From the NCBI RefSeq assembly GCF_932526225.1, contig NC_064038.1, forward strand, positions 12,647,070 to 12,711,069: a stretch of 64,000 bases of DNA. Direction: 5' to 3'. The number at the start of each line of letters is the position of its first letter. Positions within the stretch are counted from its first letter, which is position 1. A program made the position numbers and the translations under genes. The notes under the pieces were generated by a model. It was not told the origin of the DNA and ran no database searches. It saw only the letters and a program-made list of their open reading frames with translations. Shown in pieces: positions 50,601-60,910 of the stretch. This DNA comes from Nematostella vectensis. Lineage: Eukaryota > Cnidaria > Anthozoa > Actiniaria > Edwardsiidae.

Positions 50601-53600
50601 AACGGCACAATCACGTTGGCATACCCTGGAGAATGTGGTAAGCAAATTATTGCGGGAGGGCATATCAATCAATGGAAACCGTTTTTGGTCTAAAATAGCC
50701 TGGGGCTAACGTGCGGGAAACCTGGTGATGTTCTTTTAAGACTCTAGGGCTTGGGCCTATTTCAAAATGGCGGCCTGTAAAATTGTTGTAAACACGAATT
50801 CCTGCAAGTTTAAGTGGAAATTCGTGAGGTTTAGAGTTTTAGAGCGACAAAAAAAAAGCGAAAAAATTATTCCAAATATTATGTTATGTCCTAATAAGAA
50901 ATTGACCGAGCGAGCTAGAAGCATTACAGTTTTCAAAACAAAATTAAATGATATGGGAGGGACCGCAATCACATGACGGGATACGTCCTGCCGCTATGTA
51001 AGATTCGTGTTTGACTAATCTTTAATTTTCTAAAGACGTGCCACCAAATTCATTCTTTGATTGCCTGTTTTAACCAATATCTCCTATGAAATAAGACTTG
51101 TATCTGTAAATCTACTTCCTGATTTTGCTACCGGGGGGAGTTACTTGATTAGGTTGGTTATGCTTTTTCAAAACCACGCTTAATATGATTTGATTACGGG
51201 CCCGATCATCCCTAACATAACCCTGCGCGCAGGGGTTACTGGGATACTTGAGGTATTGCATGTGCATTTGTTTGAGCCCCTGTGTTGTGACATGTATAAC
51301 AAAAAAGTTTTTTTTTCTACCATGAAAAAAACATTTAGTTATAACAAAAGCATATGTAAAAATATGTAAATAGCATATAATTGAACTCTGCCAAAAGCAT
51401 TTCTTACCTCCAAGACCACTTACAAGCCTGGGTACTGTGCAATTTAGAATATGGTATGGACGACCTAGTATGTTGAGACGCCTTGAAAAACTACTGAACG
51501 AGAACTGTAAAAGAGAAGTAAATTCTGGTACCAGCATTTAGTCCTCCGTCTTCACTCGACGTAGAAATCTCCACATATACTAATCACTTTACCAGACCTA
51601 GTAGTCCGTGGGCCAGAAAGTGAAACCCTCCCCCCCCCCCCCCCACCCCCGCTTAAAAAAGCTCAGGGTGTGGCCGTCAGCGTGGTTGTTTATTCCACAG
51701 GGTACCAACGTCAAAAAGTAGACCAAACATTACATTCTTGCATCTAAAGGTCTATTTTATTTAATTTAGTGAAAAATCGGCTAAAAAAGAGCCTGGGGAG
51801 GTTTTTGGGGTACCACAAGGTACCCACACTCTCAAATTTGGAAAACAATTAAAACGGCTTTGGCATTAAAAAAAAACACATGAAACGTTGTATTTTATAA
51901 ATTTCAATCCATTCGGTTTCAAAGAGTTAAAATCTGAAAGCTATTGACGTGGGAAATATCACCATTGAGCTGCATTGCATTCCAAGAAAGGCACAACAGA
52001 GCATGGCTTTTATTACCGTATCCCATGTAAACACTGGCACTGTGGGTGGTAGCTACTACAAAGTGCTGTCAAGTATGGTTTTTTGTGTCCTCTGGTTTCG
52101 AATTTCTAGAAGGTAGTGAATGATTGGATCTCTGTTTAGTGTCCCTTATCCGAGAAGACCAAAAGAACACAGACAAAAAGATCTTTATAACTGCGTAGGA
52201 TATCAAGGATCCTAAATACATGAAATTTTAAAATACCTGGAGCCCCGAGCCAGAATTTGAGTGTTGATCATACTGCAGTGGCCTTGAGAGACCAGGGAAC
52301 TAAAACAAGACCACCCGCGATTTAGTTTCTTCCCAATTTCTTGCTTGAATAAGCAGATGGAATGGATTCTTTGAGTCTTTTTTTAAAGGAAATAGCATGA
52401 AATAAGACGAATAAATGATCTACACTTTTTCACCTTCAGGGTCTCGTCCGGACAAGTGCGCGCCAATATGCAACAAGATGTACCAACCAGTTTGCGGGTC
52501 GGACAACGTCACGTACAGCAACCCCTGCATGCTGAGATCGGCCACGTGCAAGAGTAACGGCACCATCACCATGAAGCACCGCGGGAAATGTGGTAAATGG
52601 CGGTTTTTGTTGTTTTCTTGGTACCCTACGCAACCAAGGCTGGGTTTATATTTATTTTCTCCTCTCTCTCTCGGGATCGGAATTGAAAAAGGATTGTTTT
52701 TTGAAAACTATCAATTTCAACATTGCTGCCCTGCACCGCCCCCTCCCCCTCTCCCCTCTCAACTAGCTCTGTAGTGCGTTGGATTGGTCTTATTGGTGGT
52801 CTCTCTTTGATTGCCTCTTGTACTGTATGCCATTACTTTATCCATACACATTTTGTTTGTTTAACTTTATCCCCTTTAGGCTCGAGCCAATCTTGCGAAC
52901 AAAAAAAATGCAAGGGAACCAAAGTGTGCAAGATGATTGGCAATAAACCGAGATGTATGCGTCCTCCCCAGACAGCCTGCAGCAAAGTCCGGTGCAGAGG
53001 TAAGATTGGCATATACACTTAAATTTATAACACAATTAAGTCCAATGGTGTGTATTGAAGAAAGAGGTAAAACAATGTGCGGGGATAATGTATCAAGATA
53101 GCAGGATTCTAGCAGTTTCCGATAAACATAATGATCCCATACATAACACAGAGTCTTAAAAACAAGGCTAACCACAATGAATTGTGAGGTTTAGCGTAAC
53201 AGGGAATAGAATCTAGAAATGTATGGTAGGCGTATGCCTGCGTTTCTTCTCTAGTCACGTGCAAGCGCGTGACGCATTGCGTGTTGTATTGCGTGACATC
53301 AATTTTTACGTTTTTTACAGGAAATAGCATCTGCAAAGTGGCTGGCGGACGCGCGCGCTGCGTTCCTCTTCGAGCCACGTGTAAGCAGCTTAAGTGCAGA
53401 CCAAACCAGGAGTGCAAAGTGTTCTTCCAGAGAGCCAGATGTGTTCTCAAGAGGAAAACATGCGAAGAGATGAAATGCAGGTGTGATAGATCAATACATA
53501 AAGATAGCTAACCCCCTGTACCTCGCAGCCTCTTTTGTGCAATATAGAACATGCGGTATTGGTCTTACTTAAGATTCATTTCGCCATTTTTCTGGATACC

Positions 53601-55760
53601 CGAGCTATCGGAGTACGTGCTCTAGGGTCCAGTGTTTTTCTTCTTCGGCCGCGAAAGTCAAGTCATTTAGGCCCACAAAAAGCGCTGGGTCTCTAAACAT
53701 GAAATAAGTCCTCTTTCGACTAAAAAAACGTTTATTTGATATCCTGATGGAATCGTAACTATTAATAAAGCCAATGGCCACGAAAGCAATACCAAGCAGG
53801 GAACCAATCTGTTCTCATTATTAAATATTAAGTGGTCGCTTCTTAAACGGGCTAAGCAAAAGGTGCGGAGTTATCGGGGTGAAATACATAGACGAATACT
53901 TCAAGGGAAACAAAGCAATCTCTTTTTAGTCAACGTGTCCAGTTATGTCAATAAAAGCCATCAATCGTATTTCACGTGGTCTAACGGGGTATAATGGAAT
54001 TTAATGTGTCTTAACGGGGCCTATCGTGAGCAGTTGGGAATTTATAACTTTTATACAATCCGTTATCAAGAAGGTGGGCATACACCTATTTCAATTAAGG
54101 AATCAATGTACGTAACCCGCAATGGTTTATGGGTAACGTGGTGTATGCGAGTGCTTGAAAATTAAATTGGTTCTGATATAAATATTTCATAGGCCACCCC
54201 TGATATGTCAATCACGCGGTGGGCGGGCCCGGTGTGTCAGACCAAGACCCAATAGGTGCGGCTTGTTGCGTTGCCGAAGAACTCAAGTTTGCCAGATGGG
54301 AAACGGCAAGCCTCGTTGTGTCTCTCGTACAAAATCTTGCGAAACCACAAAATGCAACCCTCCCAAGACGTGCAGGATGGTACGTGGCCAGCCAAGATGT
54401 ATCCGTGAAAAAGGTACTGTCCACCAAAAACTGGTGCTTGACTCATTCTTCTGGCTAACGAATGCCTATTGGGGCGTTTTGATCGATTGAAGTCGAGTGA
54501 AGTGTTGAAAGAGGTCAGAAGAGTAGTGAGGATTTGCCTTCCGTGCAAGAGAGAGGGACCTAGTGCGCATGCGTTGTTATAAGAAGTTTTCAAGTTGACC
54601 ATTATATTTGCACGTAATTATATTTTCAATGATAACAAAAGCAAAGTAGTGGCTGATCGTCATTCTTTCATTTCTCCAGAAACATGTGCCAATAAGACTT
54701 GCACCAGCCCTCCGAACTCCATTTGTCAGATGGTGAAAAAAAAAGCGAAGTGCGTTTGCCCTCAAATCTGTACCATGGAGTACTCTCCGAGGTGTGGCTC
54801 GGACGGGAAGATCTACAGCAACCCGTGTCAGCTAAGAGTGGCCGCTTGTAATCAGAACAAACAGATCACGGAGGTGTCCATGGACCAGTGCAAACAAGGT
54901 AGTGAGTGTGTATCGTTGTTGCTACCGACAGAGCAAAAAAAATGGCATGGAATTTTCCAATTCTCAATATATAAGCTCAAGATCCCGCATACCAGTAGTT
55001 CCTCTGACCAAAAGCTTAATTCCAAATTTTAAAGAAATTTAGAAGATATAAGATTTAGATATTAGCGAGCAAAGTTGGCTTGATTTCTGATCAGAGCCCG
55101 ACTTCTCACTAAAAACGAGGAGAATTCATACTTTGGTCATTTGAAAATTGCACTTCAAGCCTCATATCTCGAAGACGAATCCATTAGAAAAAAAAGACTT
55201 TGATATGTTGGTTTACATAAGATAAGTGACTGTACCGTGACCGTACCATGACCGTACCATGACGTTGTACCATGACTGTACCGTGACTGTACCGTGACCG
55301 TACCATGACCGTACCATGACGTTGTACCGTGACCATACCGTGACTGTACCGTGACCGTACCATGACCGTACCATGACGTTGTACCGTGACCATACCGTGA
55401 CTGTACCGTGACCGTACCATGACGTTGTACCGTGACTGTACCGTGACCGTACCATGACCGTACCATGACCGTACCATGACCGTACCATGACGTTGTACCG
55501 TGACTGTACCGTGACTGTACCGTGACCGTACCATGACCGTACCATGACCGTACCATGACGTTGTACCGTGACCATACCGTGACCGTACCGTGACCGTACC
55601 ATGACGTTGTACCGTGACGTTGTACCGTGACTGTACCGTGACTGTACCATGACCGTACCATGACCGTAACTTCACCATAACATATAATGACCGTACCCTG
55701 ACCATATTTCAATGCTTGCTCTCCACTAACCAATTTCTTTTATTACTTATTTCAGGCTGA
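47672..55760 (+). CDS. secreted Kazal / follistatin-like Cys-rich protein, complete
   Basis: Probable extracellular serine-protease inhibitor. Exons 47672-47729, 50494-50637, 52440-52592, 52880-52999, 53321-53480, 54256-54413, 54680-54898 and 55756-55760 join in phase to about 338 aa. A signal peptide [19 protein letters not shown] opens it. Three Kazal domains follow the C-3-C-7-C-10-C-6-C-13-C pattern (domain 3 similar): exons 2, 3 and 7. Predicted P1 residues (second after Cys2) are Ala, Lys and Met, implying different targets. Exons 4-7 carry six follistatin-N-terminal-like units, C-x4-C-x5/6-C-x8/9-C, for example [12 protein letters not shown]. Exon 5 ends in a partial unit (TCEEMKCR) before exon 6 restarts, so a skipped exon or misplaced splice is possible. 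The terminal exon adds only Gly-stop. Confidence 0.9.
48357..48728 (-). repeat. dispersed repeat in Kazal intron 1, also in copy 2
   Basis: A 123-codon minus-strand frame exists, but the paralogous stretch in copy 2 (about 61590-61980) breaks it with stops and indels. It is duplicated with the locus. I read it as noncoding repeat sequence, function unknown. Confidence 0.45.
48987..49265. mobile_element. partial MITE, CATACCTGTCAAC terminus
   Basis: Begins gcatacctgtcaacctcc and runs through caaggcttgagaa, a poly-T/G stretch, acaaatccacttatagatc and gcgggagatttggtgctcaa. The whole order matches, inverted, the element at 63437-63802. This copy has lost one terminus. It is absent from the equivalent place in the second Kazal gene. 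Confidence 0.8.
49363..49680. mobile_element. dispersed element, inverted partner at 59520-59835
   Basis: Starts caccggtaacccaggcaatgg. It then matches, in reverse complement, 59575-59815: ttatgacttctctacccct, ggtagcactcaaataccgtcg, gccagggtacacttatattcg. The flank gatgccattatgccgtgtcgtat before it continues without it in Kazal copy 2 (62256-62275), so it inserted after the duplication or was lost there. Confidence 0.78.
50050..50510 (+). repeat. 96 bp array ending in the Kazal exon 2 acceptor
   Basis: Five units (96, 96, 96 and 95 bp spacing) of agcttttcgac(a/g)atcaatattgagaaagattttctgtttg... type. Each unit ends with agctcaag|t-like sequence at 50110, 50206, 50302 and 50398; the fifth ends at the real acceptor ccccaag|TGG at 50493/50494. 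The exon therefore sits on the last unit of the array, and each upstream unit holds a decoy acceptor. The second Kazal gene has the same arrangement. Confidence 0.93.
50757..50980. repeat. dispersed ~230 bp repeat, copy 2
   Basis: In Kazal intron 2; related to 41640-41875 and, through the locus duplication, to about 63020-63240. It contains a 69-codon open frame starting [19 protein letters not shown] that is not preserved in the other copies. Confidence 0.75.
55214..55680. repeat. 11 bp minisatellite in the last Kazal intron
   Basis: Units CCGTACCATGA, CTGTACCGTGA and the 13 bp CGTTGTACCATGA type alternate for about 465 bp. There is a higher-order pattern: blocks bounded by cgttgtaccgtga recur every 33-77 bp. 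Open frames across it are due to periodicity. Confidence 0.95.
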
Positions 55761-56396
55761 TCCTCTTCATTGAACACGGATAAGTCGTAGCAAGCATTAC
55801 TTTTTGCCGTTTTTATATGTATAACAAACCAATCAATGTTGCTGGAATAAGTACGTGAACACTGTGACCTGATTGGCTGGTTTGTTATAAATTTGTCTTA
55901 TAGTGTAATCTGATTGGTCCAGGATCTGTATCATGGTTTTGTTGTAACATTACATTGAACTACTTTAGACGCAGTTTTTGGCTTGTCATTTAATTTATAT
56001 AAAATTAGTGTCCCCATCCCTCCCCCGGACCTGTTCACATTATGATCTGAATGGGTCTATAGCACAATGGCTGAGTTGTTGGCACGGCACTCTGGCACTC
56101 CGCTGTCCAACCCGCCCATCCCGCCGTCCGTATTCGGCCGTTTGCACTTCCAGGTGTTAAAAAAATTTTAGTGTTATTTATATTTTCATGTATTATTTCT
56201 ATACTTGAATACTGATCCGCAGATGCCATACTTACAACAAATCCTGAAGAAAATTGATGTGCCTTTATTGCATCGTCGCAAATGTTTAAAATGTTTTCTC
56301 TCTTTCCTAACAAACCACTCTTCGGCCACACGTTGGGCTTCCTGTGCCAGAGCAGGGACGTGAATGACTGGTATGGATTTTTCACTGTCTGGCTTG
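55761..56396. other. 3' flank of Kazal gene 1
   Basis: Presumed 3' UTR, then intergenic sequence. The loosely inverted pair cgtagcaagcattac / gtaatc... is not convincing. AATAAG at 55846 and AATAAA-like words could serve polyadenylation. No gene seen. Confidence 0.4.
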
Positions 56397-56400
56397 TTAA

Positions 56401-57373
56401 CACATTGACCCCTCAACCGGCCTGTACCGGCTTTGAGAAGAACCCACAACCCAAAAAATTCATTAATGCAAAATAAATACAACGAGATGAAGATACTCAG
56501 GCATCAGTCTAAGGTATAAATGGTCTTGAAGATATGCATCCAACCAAGGTGTTGGCTACTACTCTTAAGCCAAATAATAGCACAGGTTCTTTGACAAATT
56601 TTAAATCGAACAAGGAAAACGCTCAAAATACCACACAAGGGAGAGAGATCAGCAAACACAGCTCAAGACACAAATAGATACCTTTATTCTGATCCTCCAG
56701 GTTCATTTTCATGGCCTCAAAACACAATGTCCACTCCTTGAAGGCTTGTAAAACCACTTAGATGCCTTTACGGATTGCAAAGAATTCTGGGAGATCCAGG
56801 GAAAAAAATCACGAGGGGAAGGCCAGTCAACACTTCTCTCCCCAAAGTCAGATGGTTTTTTATAAGTCTTTTCACCCCAAAGCCAAACAAATCAATTCCA
56901 GGTCATACAGACCCAGAATAGCAGTGTAAACAATTTTGGAATCAATTTGGTTTCAGAAAAGACAGCATTTAGGAGAGCTGTGGTGATTCATTAGAAAATT
57001 ATTTTCTCATCCGGGCAAAGCCAAACAAGAAAAAATCATCATGAATCCACCTTTGCTTGCAAATATCCATAAGCAAAGCACTCATTTATGCCCCAACAGA
57101 CTTCATGATGTCCTGAGACACTCTCCTAATATGCTCATAGCTGTATTTTTGATGAAAAATACAAGCAACCATCACCTTGTGCTCGCTTCAGTACAACCAC
57201 GAGGGATTAAAAGGAGGGACCGCAAAGCACTGTTGGAAAGCTTGGATACCGCTGACTAGATGCAGCTGTGTTTGACTTTGACGGGCTGTATAAAACTCAG
57301 AATAGGTGGGGAGGTATCTGTTTTCAGTCTGTTTTTTGAAAATTCCGCTCAAAAATAGCCAGGAGTCAATGGG
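56401..57373. mobile_element. 973 bp non-autonomous element in TTAA, piggyBac-like
   Basis: The left end is TTAA|CACATTGACCCCT and the right end AGGAGTCAATGGG|TTAA, so the termini are inverted copies of C(C/A)CATTGAC(T/C)CCT with TTAA on both sides (56397-56400, 57374-57377). TTAA plus a C-rich start is the piggyBac pattern. No transposase frame is present. A truncated relative ends at 22892. Confidence 0.8.
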
Positions 57374-57539
57374 TTAAGCTCCGGTATCCAGCTTGCCTCC
57401 AGTCCCTCGGGAAATGATTCTTTAGGGGCTGCATATCACACCCTGCTTATACTGAAAATAAATGGAAAATATTTTGACATAAGGAGATTCGATACAGTTT
57501 GAGGGGACTTGGGACTTTCATAAAAATGAGAATAACCCG

Positions 57540-57814
57540 CGCCGCGCCCCCAGCCCGTTTTCCGTAGTTTTCTTAGACCCCCAACGGCTAGGGTATACCG
57601 TCTGGGGGCCTCGTGGGAGAGGGGTGTGTTATAGGGGTCGCTTAAAGCATTTGCTTTAAGGGGATGGCGGCGCGTGCCCGTTTTCGGTAGTATTAAGGGA
57701 AGCAAGGGGGGAGCCTAAAACGATAACAGGGTGGCTGGCCCCCCTTGTGTGGTAACATGTGGGAACCTTGCAATTAGACACTCGTCTGTCCTATAGTATA
57801 CCGAGCATTCAAGA
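57540..57814 (+). promoter_or_regulatory. GC-rich leader with GTATACC boxes
   Basis: Composition shifts sharply to GC-rich here. GTATACC occurs at 57593, at 57796 (12 nt before the ATG at 57815) and at 58123 (5 nt before the ATG at 58135). The recurrence just ahead of two adjacent start codons suggests a shared promoter or leader motif. This is inference from three occurrences. Confidence 0.3.
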
Positions 57815-58105
57815 ATGAAGTGGGGAAAAGATTACTGCGGGTGGCTAAAGGTCGGCCATGCAAACACGTGTGGCCAGAGGTGCATGGACACCTACTGCAA
57901 GGTGCACCTCCAAAGGCTCCGTAAGGGCGGCCCACTCCCCGTGCCGTGCAAGATCTGCGGCATAGGGACGCAGTCGAAGACGCAGTTGTGTCGCCCCTGC
58001 GGAGCGGATCGTGTAGGGCAGAGGATGCGCAACACCGAAAGGCGCGCTCGGAAACAGTTTGCACTCGTCCTGTCTGATATCGTAGCCCGCGATACGGACA
58101 ATTAG
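57815..58105 (+). CDS. intronless Cys-rich small protein, possibly of mobile or viral origin
   Basis: 96 aa, MKWGKDYCGWLKVGH start, with paired cysteines suggesting zinc binding: C-x10-C-x3-C-x4-C-x2-H (residues 8-29), then PCKICGIG and QLCRPCGADR. The C-terminal third is Arg-rich (QRMRNTERRARKQF). Codon use is GC-rich, unlike the neighbouring host genes, and there are no introns. A second intronless frame follows 29 nt after the stop in the same orientation. I cannot name the family. Compact spacing suggests a large DNA transposon or integrated virus-like element, now a fragment. Confidence 0.5.
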   Translation: MKWGKDYCGWLKVGHANTCGQRCMDTYCKVHLQRLRKGGPLPVPCKICGIGTQSKTQLCRPCGADRVGQRMRNTERRARKQFALVLSDIVARDTDN

Positions 58106-58134
58106 AGACTGGGTGGCACAGGGTATACCCAAAC

Positions 58135-58482
58135 ATGGACGCTTACATAGAGGAGATTCTTAATAGCATGCCTGACAAAGAGGCGCCCGCCGTACTAGCA
58201 GGGCTGGTCCAGAACATCCTGGACGAGGACATCCTGGAAGGATGTCAAGCACAAGCTCCTTATGCCGCTCGTTCCGGCAAAAGCGCGTCGGCGAGAGGCT
58301 GACAAAGAGGCCGCGAAGCAGAAGCCGTGGCGCGAGTTCGACCCGCTTCTAAAGCAAAAGGGCTCAGGGGACTTAGCCCCCGAAAAGAACTATTGTCTCT
58401 TCGTCGGCGGCGCTCATCTTCGGTTCCCAAGCGTGGATGTCACTCTTTGGGGCCAAGAACATGAAACTGGCGTCATCTGATA
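58135..58482 (+). pseudogene. second intronless GC-rich ORF, frameshifted and truncated
   Basis: Opens MDAYIEEILNSMPDKEAP and is acidic for ~35 residues. It then loses frame near 58240: the first frame stops at 58302, while a neighbouring frame continues as a basic helix (ARRREADKEAAKQKPWREF) to 58480. The last codons come from the segmental duplication that begins at about 58457, so the 3' end is cut at that breakpoint. Likely part of the same element as the frame at 57815. Function unknown. Confidence 0.5.
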
Positions 58483-58820
58483 CAGAATATCATTGATGAT
58501 ATATGTAGCCTGCGTGCATCCGGTTTCACAATTCTTATTACTGGGATACCTGTGGTAGCCCAGTTATAAAATGCAACTGTTTTTTTTTTATTTTTCGTCG
58601 TGGATCCTAACAACGTGCATTATTTCGCAATGCCTAGTTACCAGAATCCTTTCGCATAATTTAAAACTGTGTCATGGCCGCCATCTTGAATTTGAAGTTC
58701 CAGCCCTCAGATCCATGTTATTTGTGGAGTTGAAGGCCCGGTTCGCGATTTGATTACTGTATATTTTACCATAGCCTCAATTTCTACCAAGTTATTGTGG
58801 AATTTATCTCAGCTTGGATT

Positions 58821-58821
58821 G

Positions 58822-58900
<79 letters not shown>
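58821..58900. repeat. (AAT)n microsatellite
   Basis: About 80 bp of AAT repeat at the 3' end of the minus-strand LINE fragment that follows; probably its expanded tail. Confidence 0.96.
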
Positions 58901-58911
58901 TATTTTATTTT

Positions 58912-59345
58912 TTACCACAAGATGAAATTACAATACAAAACTAAATACTTTAATACAAATCGGTTGAGATATGATATAATATCTTGGAATTTAAGGATTT
59001 TTTTAAATAGTGGAGAGGTATGCTCAGTAAACGAAGAAAAAGTGATAAGACGGATTGTTCTTTTTTGTAGTCTAAATAAAGGCATTGTTGTGGTTTGGTA
59101 AGTGTTTCCCCATATTATAGCACCATAGGTCAAAAATGGGTAAATGAGGGCGTAGTATAATTGAGTAAGAATTGTGGAGGTAACATAATGACGTAGCTTT
59201 GCTATTATCCCTACCCCCCTGGAGATTTTCTTAAGTTTGGTTTGGTCTTTTTGTTTAATTACCTTATTTTGTAACCTTAAGTATATTGATCTATGTAACT
59301 TCTTTTGAGTAGGATGAAATATGACAAAATTTTCGGTAGCACTCA
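58912..59345 (-). pseudogene. LINE reverse transcriptase C-terminal fragment
   Basis: The minus-strand frame reads RHYVTSTILTQLYYALIYPF, then LTYGAIIWGNTYQTT and RLQKRTIRLITFSSFTEHTS, the post-catalytic RT region of non-LTR elements. It is 5'-truncated and ends at the (AAT)n tract. It differs from the family at 23024 and 40368. It is nested in the 2277 bp element. Confidence 0.85.
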
Positions 59346-59353
59346 AATAGCTA

Positions 59354-59497
59354 CTCGGCTGATCTGAAAGGGGACGAGTCAAGCGTTTTTTGTAGAATGT
59401 TGCAAATAAAATTGCCATAAAACTTAGAACATGCCTTAATTTTATTGACAACATTCTACAAAAAACGCTTGACTCGTCCCCTCTCAGATCAGCCGAG
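59354..59497. repeat. ~58 bp inverted repeat hairpin with adjacent partial copy
   Basis: Left arm ctcggctgatctgaaagggg and following bases through tgtagaatgttg(c)aataaaatt pair with the right arm ending gatcagccgag at 59497, around a loop of about 25 bp. The right arm plus gagctacgaacgagcaacc recurs, diverged, at about 59860-59970. Likely MITE copies inside the larger element. Confidence 0.85.
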
Positions 59498-60910
59498 CTC
59501 CGAGCTACGAACGAGCAACCATTGCCTGGGCTACCTGTGCTCCTTCCCAGCGCGGTCAAGCGTAACTAATCGTACAACGGCGTCGGGAAAAGGGAAAATA
59601 GTTTAGCTCGGATGTTTTGCCACATATCGAATGTAAGTGTACCCTGGCATAGGTCTGCGAGATAAAAATATTTAGTTTGTTGTATTTTCCTCGCGAATTT
59701 CGACGGTATTTGAGTGCTACCGAAAATGGCTCCTCCAACCTTGTTTCTTTCCTTAGTAGGGGTAGAGAAGTCATAAATCCCGTTAAGAACCCCCCCCCCC
59801 CCCCCCCAAATCGTGTATTACACGTGAATTTGATAACCACAAGGCATGTTTTAAGTTCTAAGGCAATTTTATTGACAACATTTCACACAAAAAACGCTTT
59901 ACTTGTCCCCTCTCAGCAGAACAGCCGAATTCCGAGCTACGAACAAGCAACCGTTGCCTGGGCTACCTGTGATTAGAATGGAAATAAATGGTGATCCTAG
60001 TATGACATCCCTACCCCTATAACTAAACGAAATATACTGGTAATGCCTTACCTTTCTTACTTCAATCAATGTTGTGATATGGCATTTTCAATAAACACCA
60101 AGATTGTATATATACAGTGTGTGGGGGCCAGATCTTAAACTTTGAATTGCTTTGAAATCTTCAAAGTACTTTAAAATCACTTACAATTGTTTCAGATTGG
60201 ATTTTGATTGTATTCATTCAGCACAAATGTACATATAAAGAAGTGGATAAATTATTAGTAACAAATTCCAGCTACAATCGTGCCCTCTGCACGTTGGCAT
60301 TACCTCTAACAGGACGCAATGGACAACGCTACTAACAACAAGACGCGCTTCTAAACAAGGATTTGTTTTTGTTTCTTATTCGGAACTTTCACGGAAATCG
60401 GAACGCTAAACTACGAACGCTTCAAGCAGTATAACAGTATGATATTTTGTGTAACCTCTAACAATACGCGCTTCTAAACAAGGGTTTTTTGTTACTTATC
60501 CGGATACTAGGAACGTTCAACGGAAATTGGATAAAAATTGCATAATGACAGAATGTTAATACGCGTGAAATAACGTAGCACATTTGCGCTTAGTGATATT
60601 GTCTTTCGCAACGGAATTATATTGTATATATATTTCATCATATACAAAGTGGGCAGTAAAATCTTTGTCATACATGTCAGAACACATGGCTCAAACAACT
60701 TGCAGATCTCATGTATCCCAGTCAATCCTGCGCTCAGGGTCTAGTTATTTATAGAATTGTGAAACCGGATGCACGCAGGCTATGATATATGATACAAGCT
60801 AAACATCTAAAGGAGTCAACATTCAAGGGGATCGCTGCAGCAGTGACACGAAGAGACGGGACAGACAAACTCTCGCTACGTTTGTGAATAGACGACCTCG
60901 AAGCGTAGCT

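Larger units (their letters stand above)
47503..51390 (+). repeat. segmental duplication, copy 1 (partner 58457-64000)
   Basis: Homology to the partner begins at aacatgaaactggcgt (47505 and 58459) and continues through the first two exons and introns of the Kazal gene to at least 51390, where the partner leaves the window. Left of that point the sequences are unrelated, so this is a breakpoint. Interruptions in this copy include 48800-50050, which differs from the partner because of element insertions. Confidence 0.9.
58506..60782. mobile_element. 2277 bp element, perfect 30 bp TIRs, 9 bp TSD
   Basis: The termini 58506-58535 and 60753-60782 are exact 30 bp inverted repeats starting TAGCCTGCGTGCATCCGG. 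TGATATATG is duplicated exactly at 58497-58505 and 60783-60791. The paralogous locus near 47550 shows the uninterrupted site (gatgatatattattcaagc). A 9 bp duplication is typical of Mutator-like elements. The interior is a patchwork of a LINE fragment, an (AAT)n tract, a hairpin and other repeats, without a recognised transposase. Confidence 0.92.

Noticed and set aside
50767..50976. 69-codon frame as a host gene inside Kazal intron 2
   Set aside because: Related copies at 41640 and 63020 disrupt the frame; treated as a dispersed repeat.
55155..55733. Minus-strand 192-codon [13 protein letters not shown] repeat protein
   Set aside because: Frame over the 11 bp minisatellite in the last Kazal intron.
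56051..56125. tRNA-like segment with an A-box (TAGCACAATGG at 56060)
   Set aside because: No matching B-box and no cloverleaf; at most a trace of a tRNA-derived SINE.
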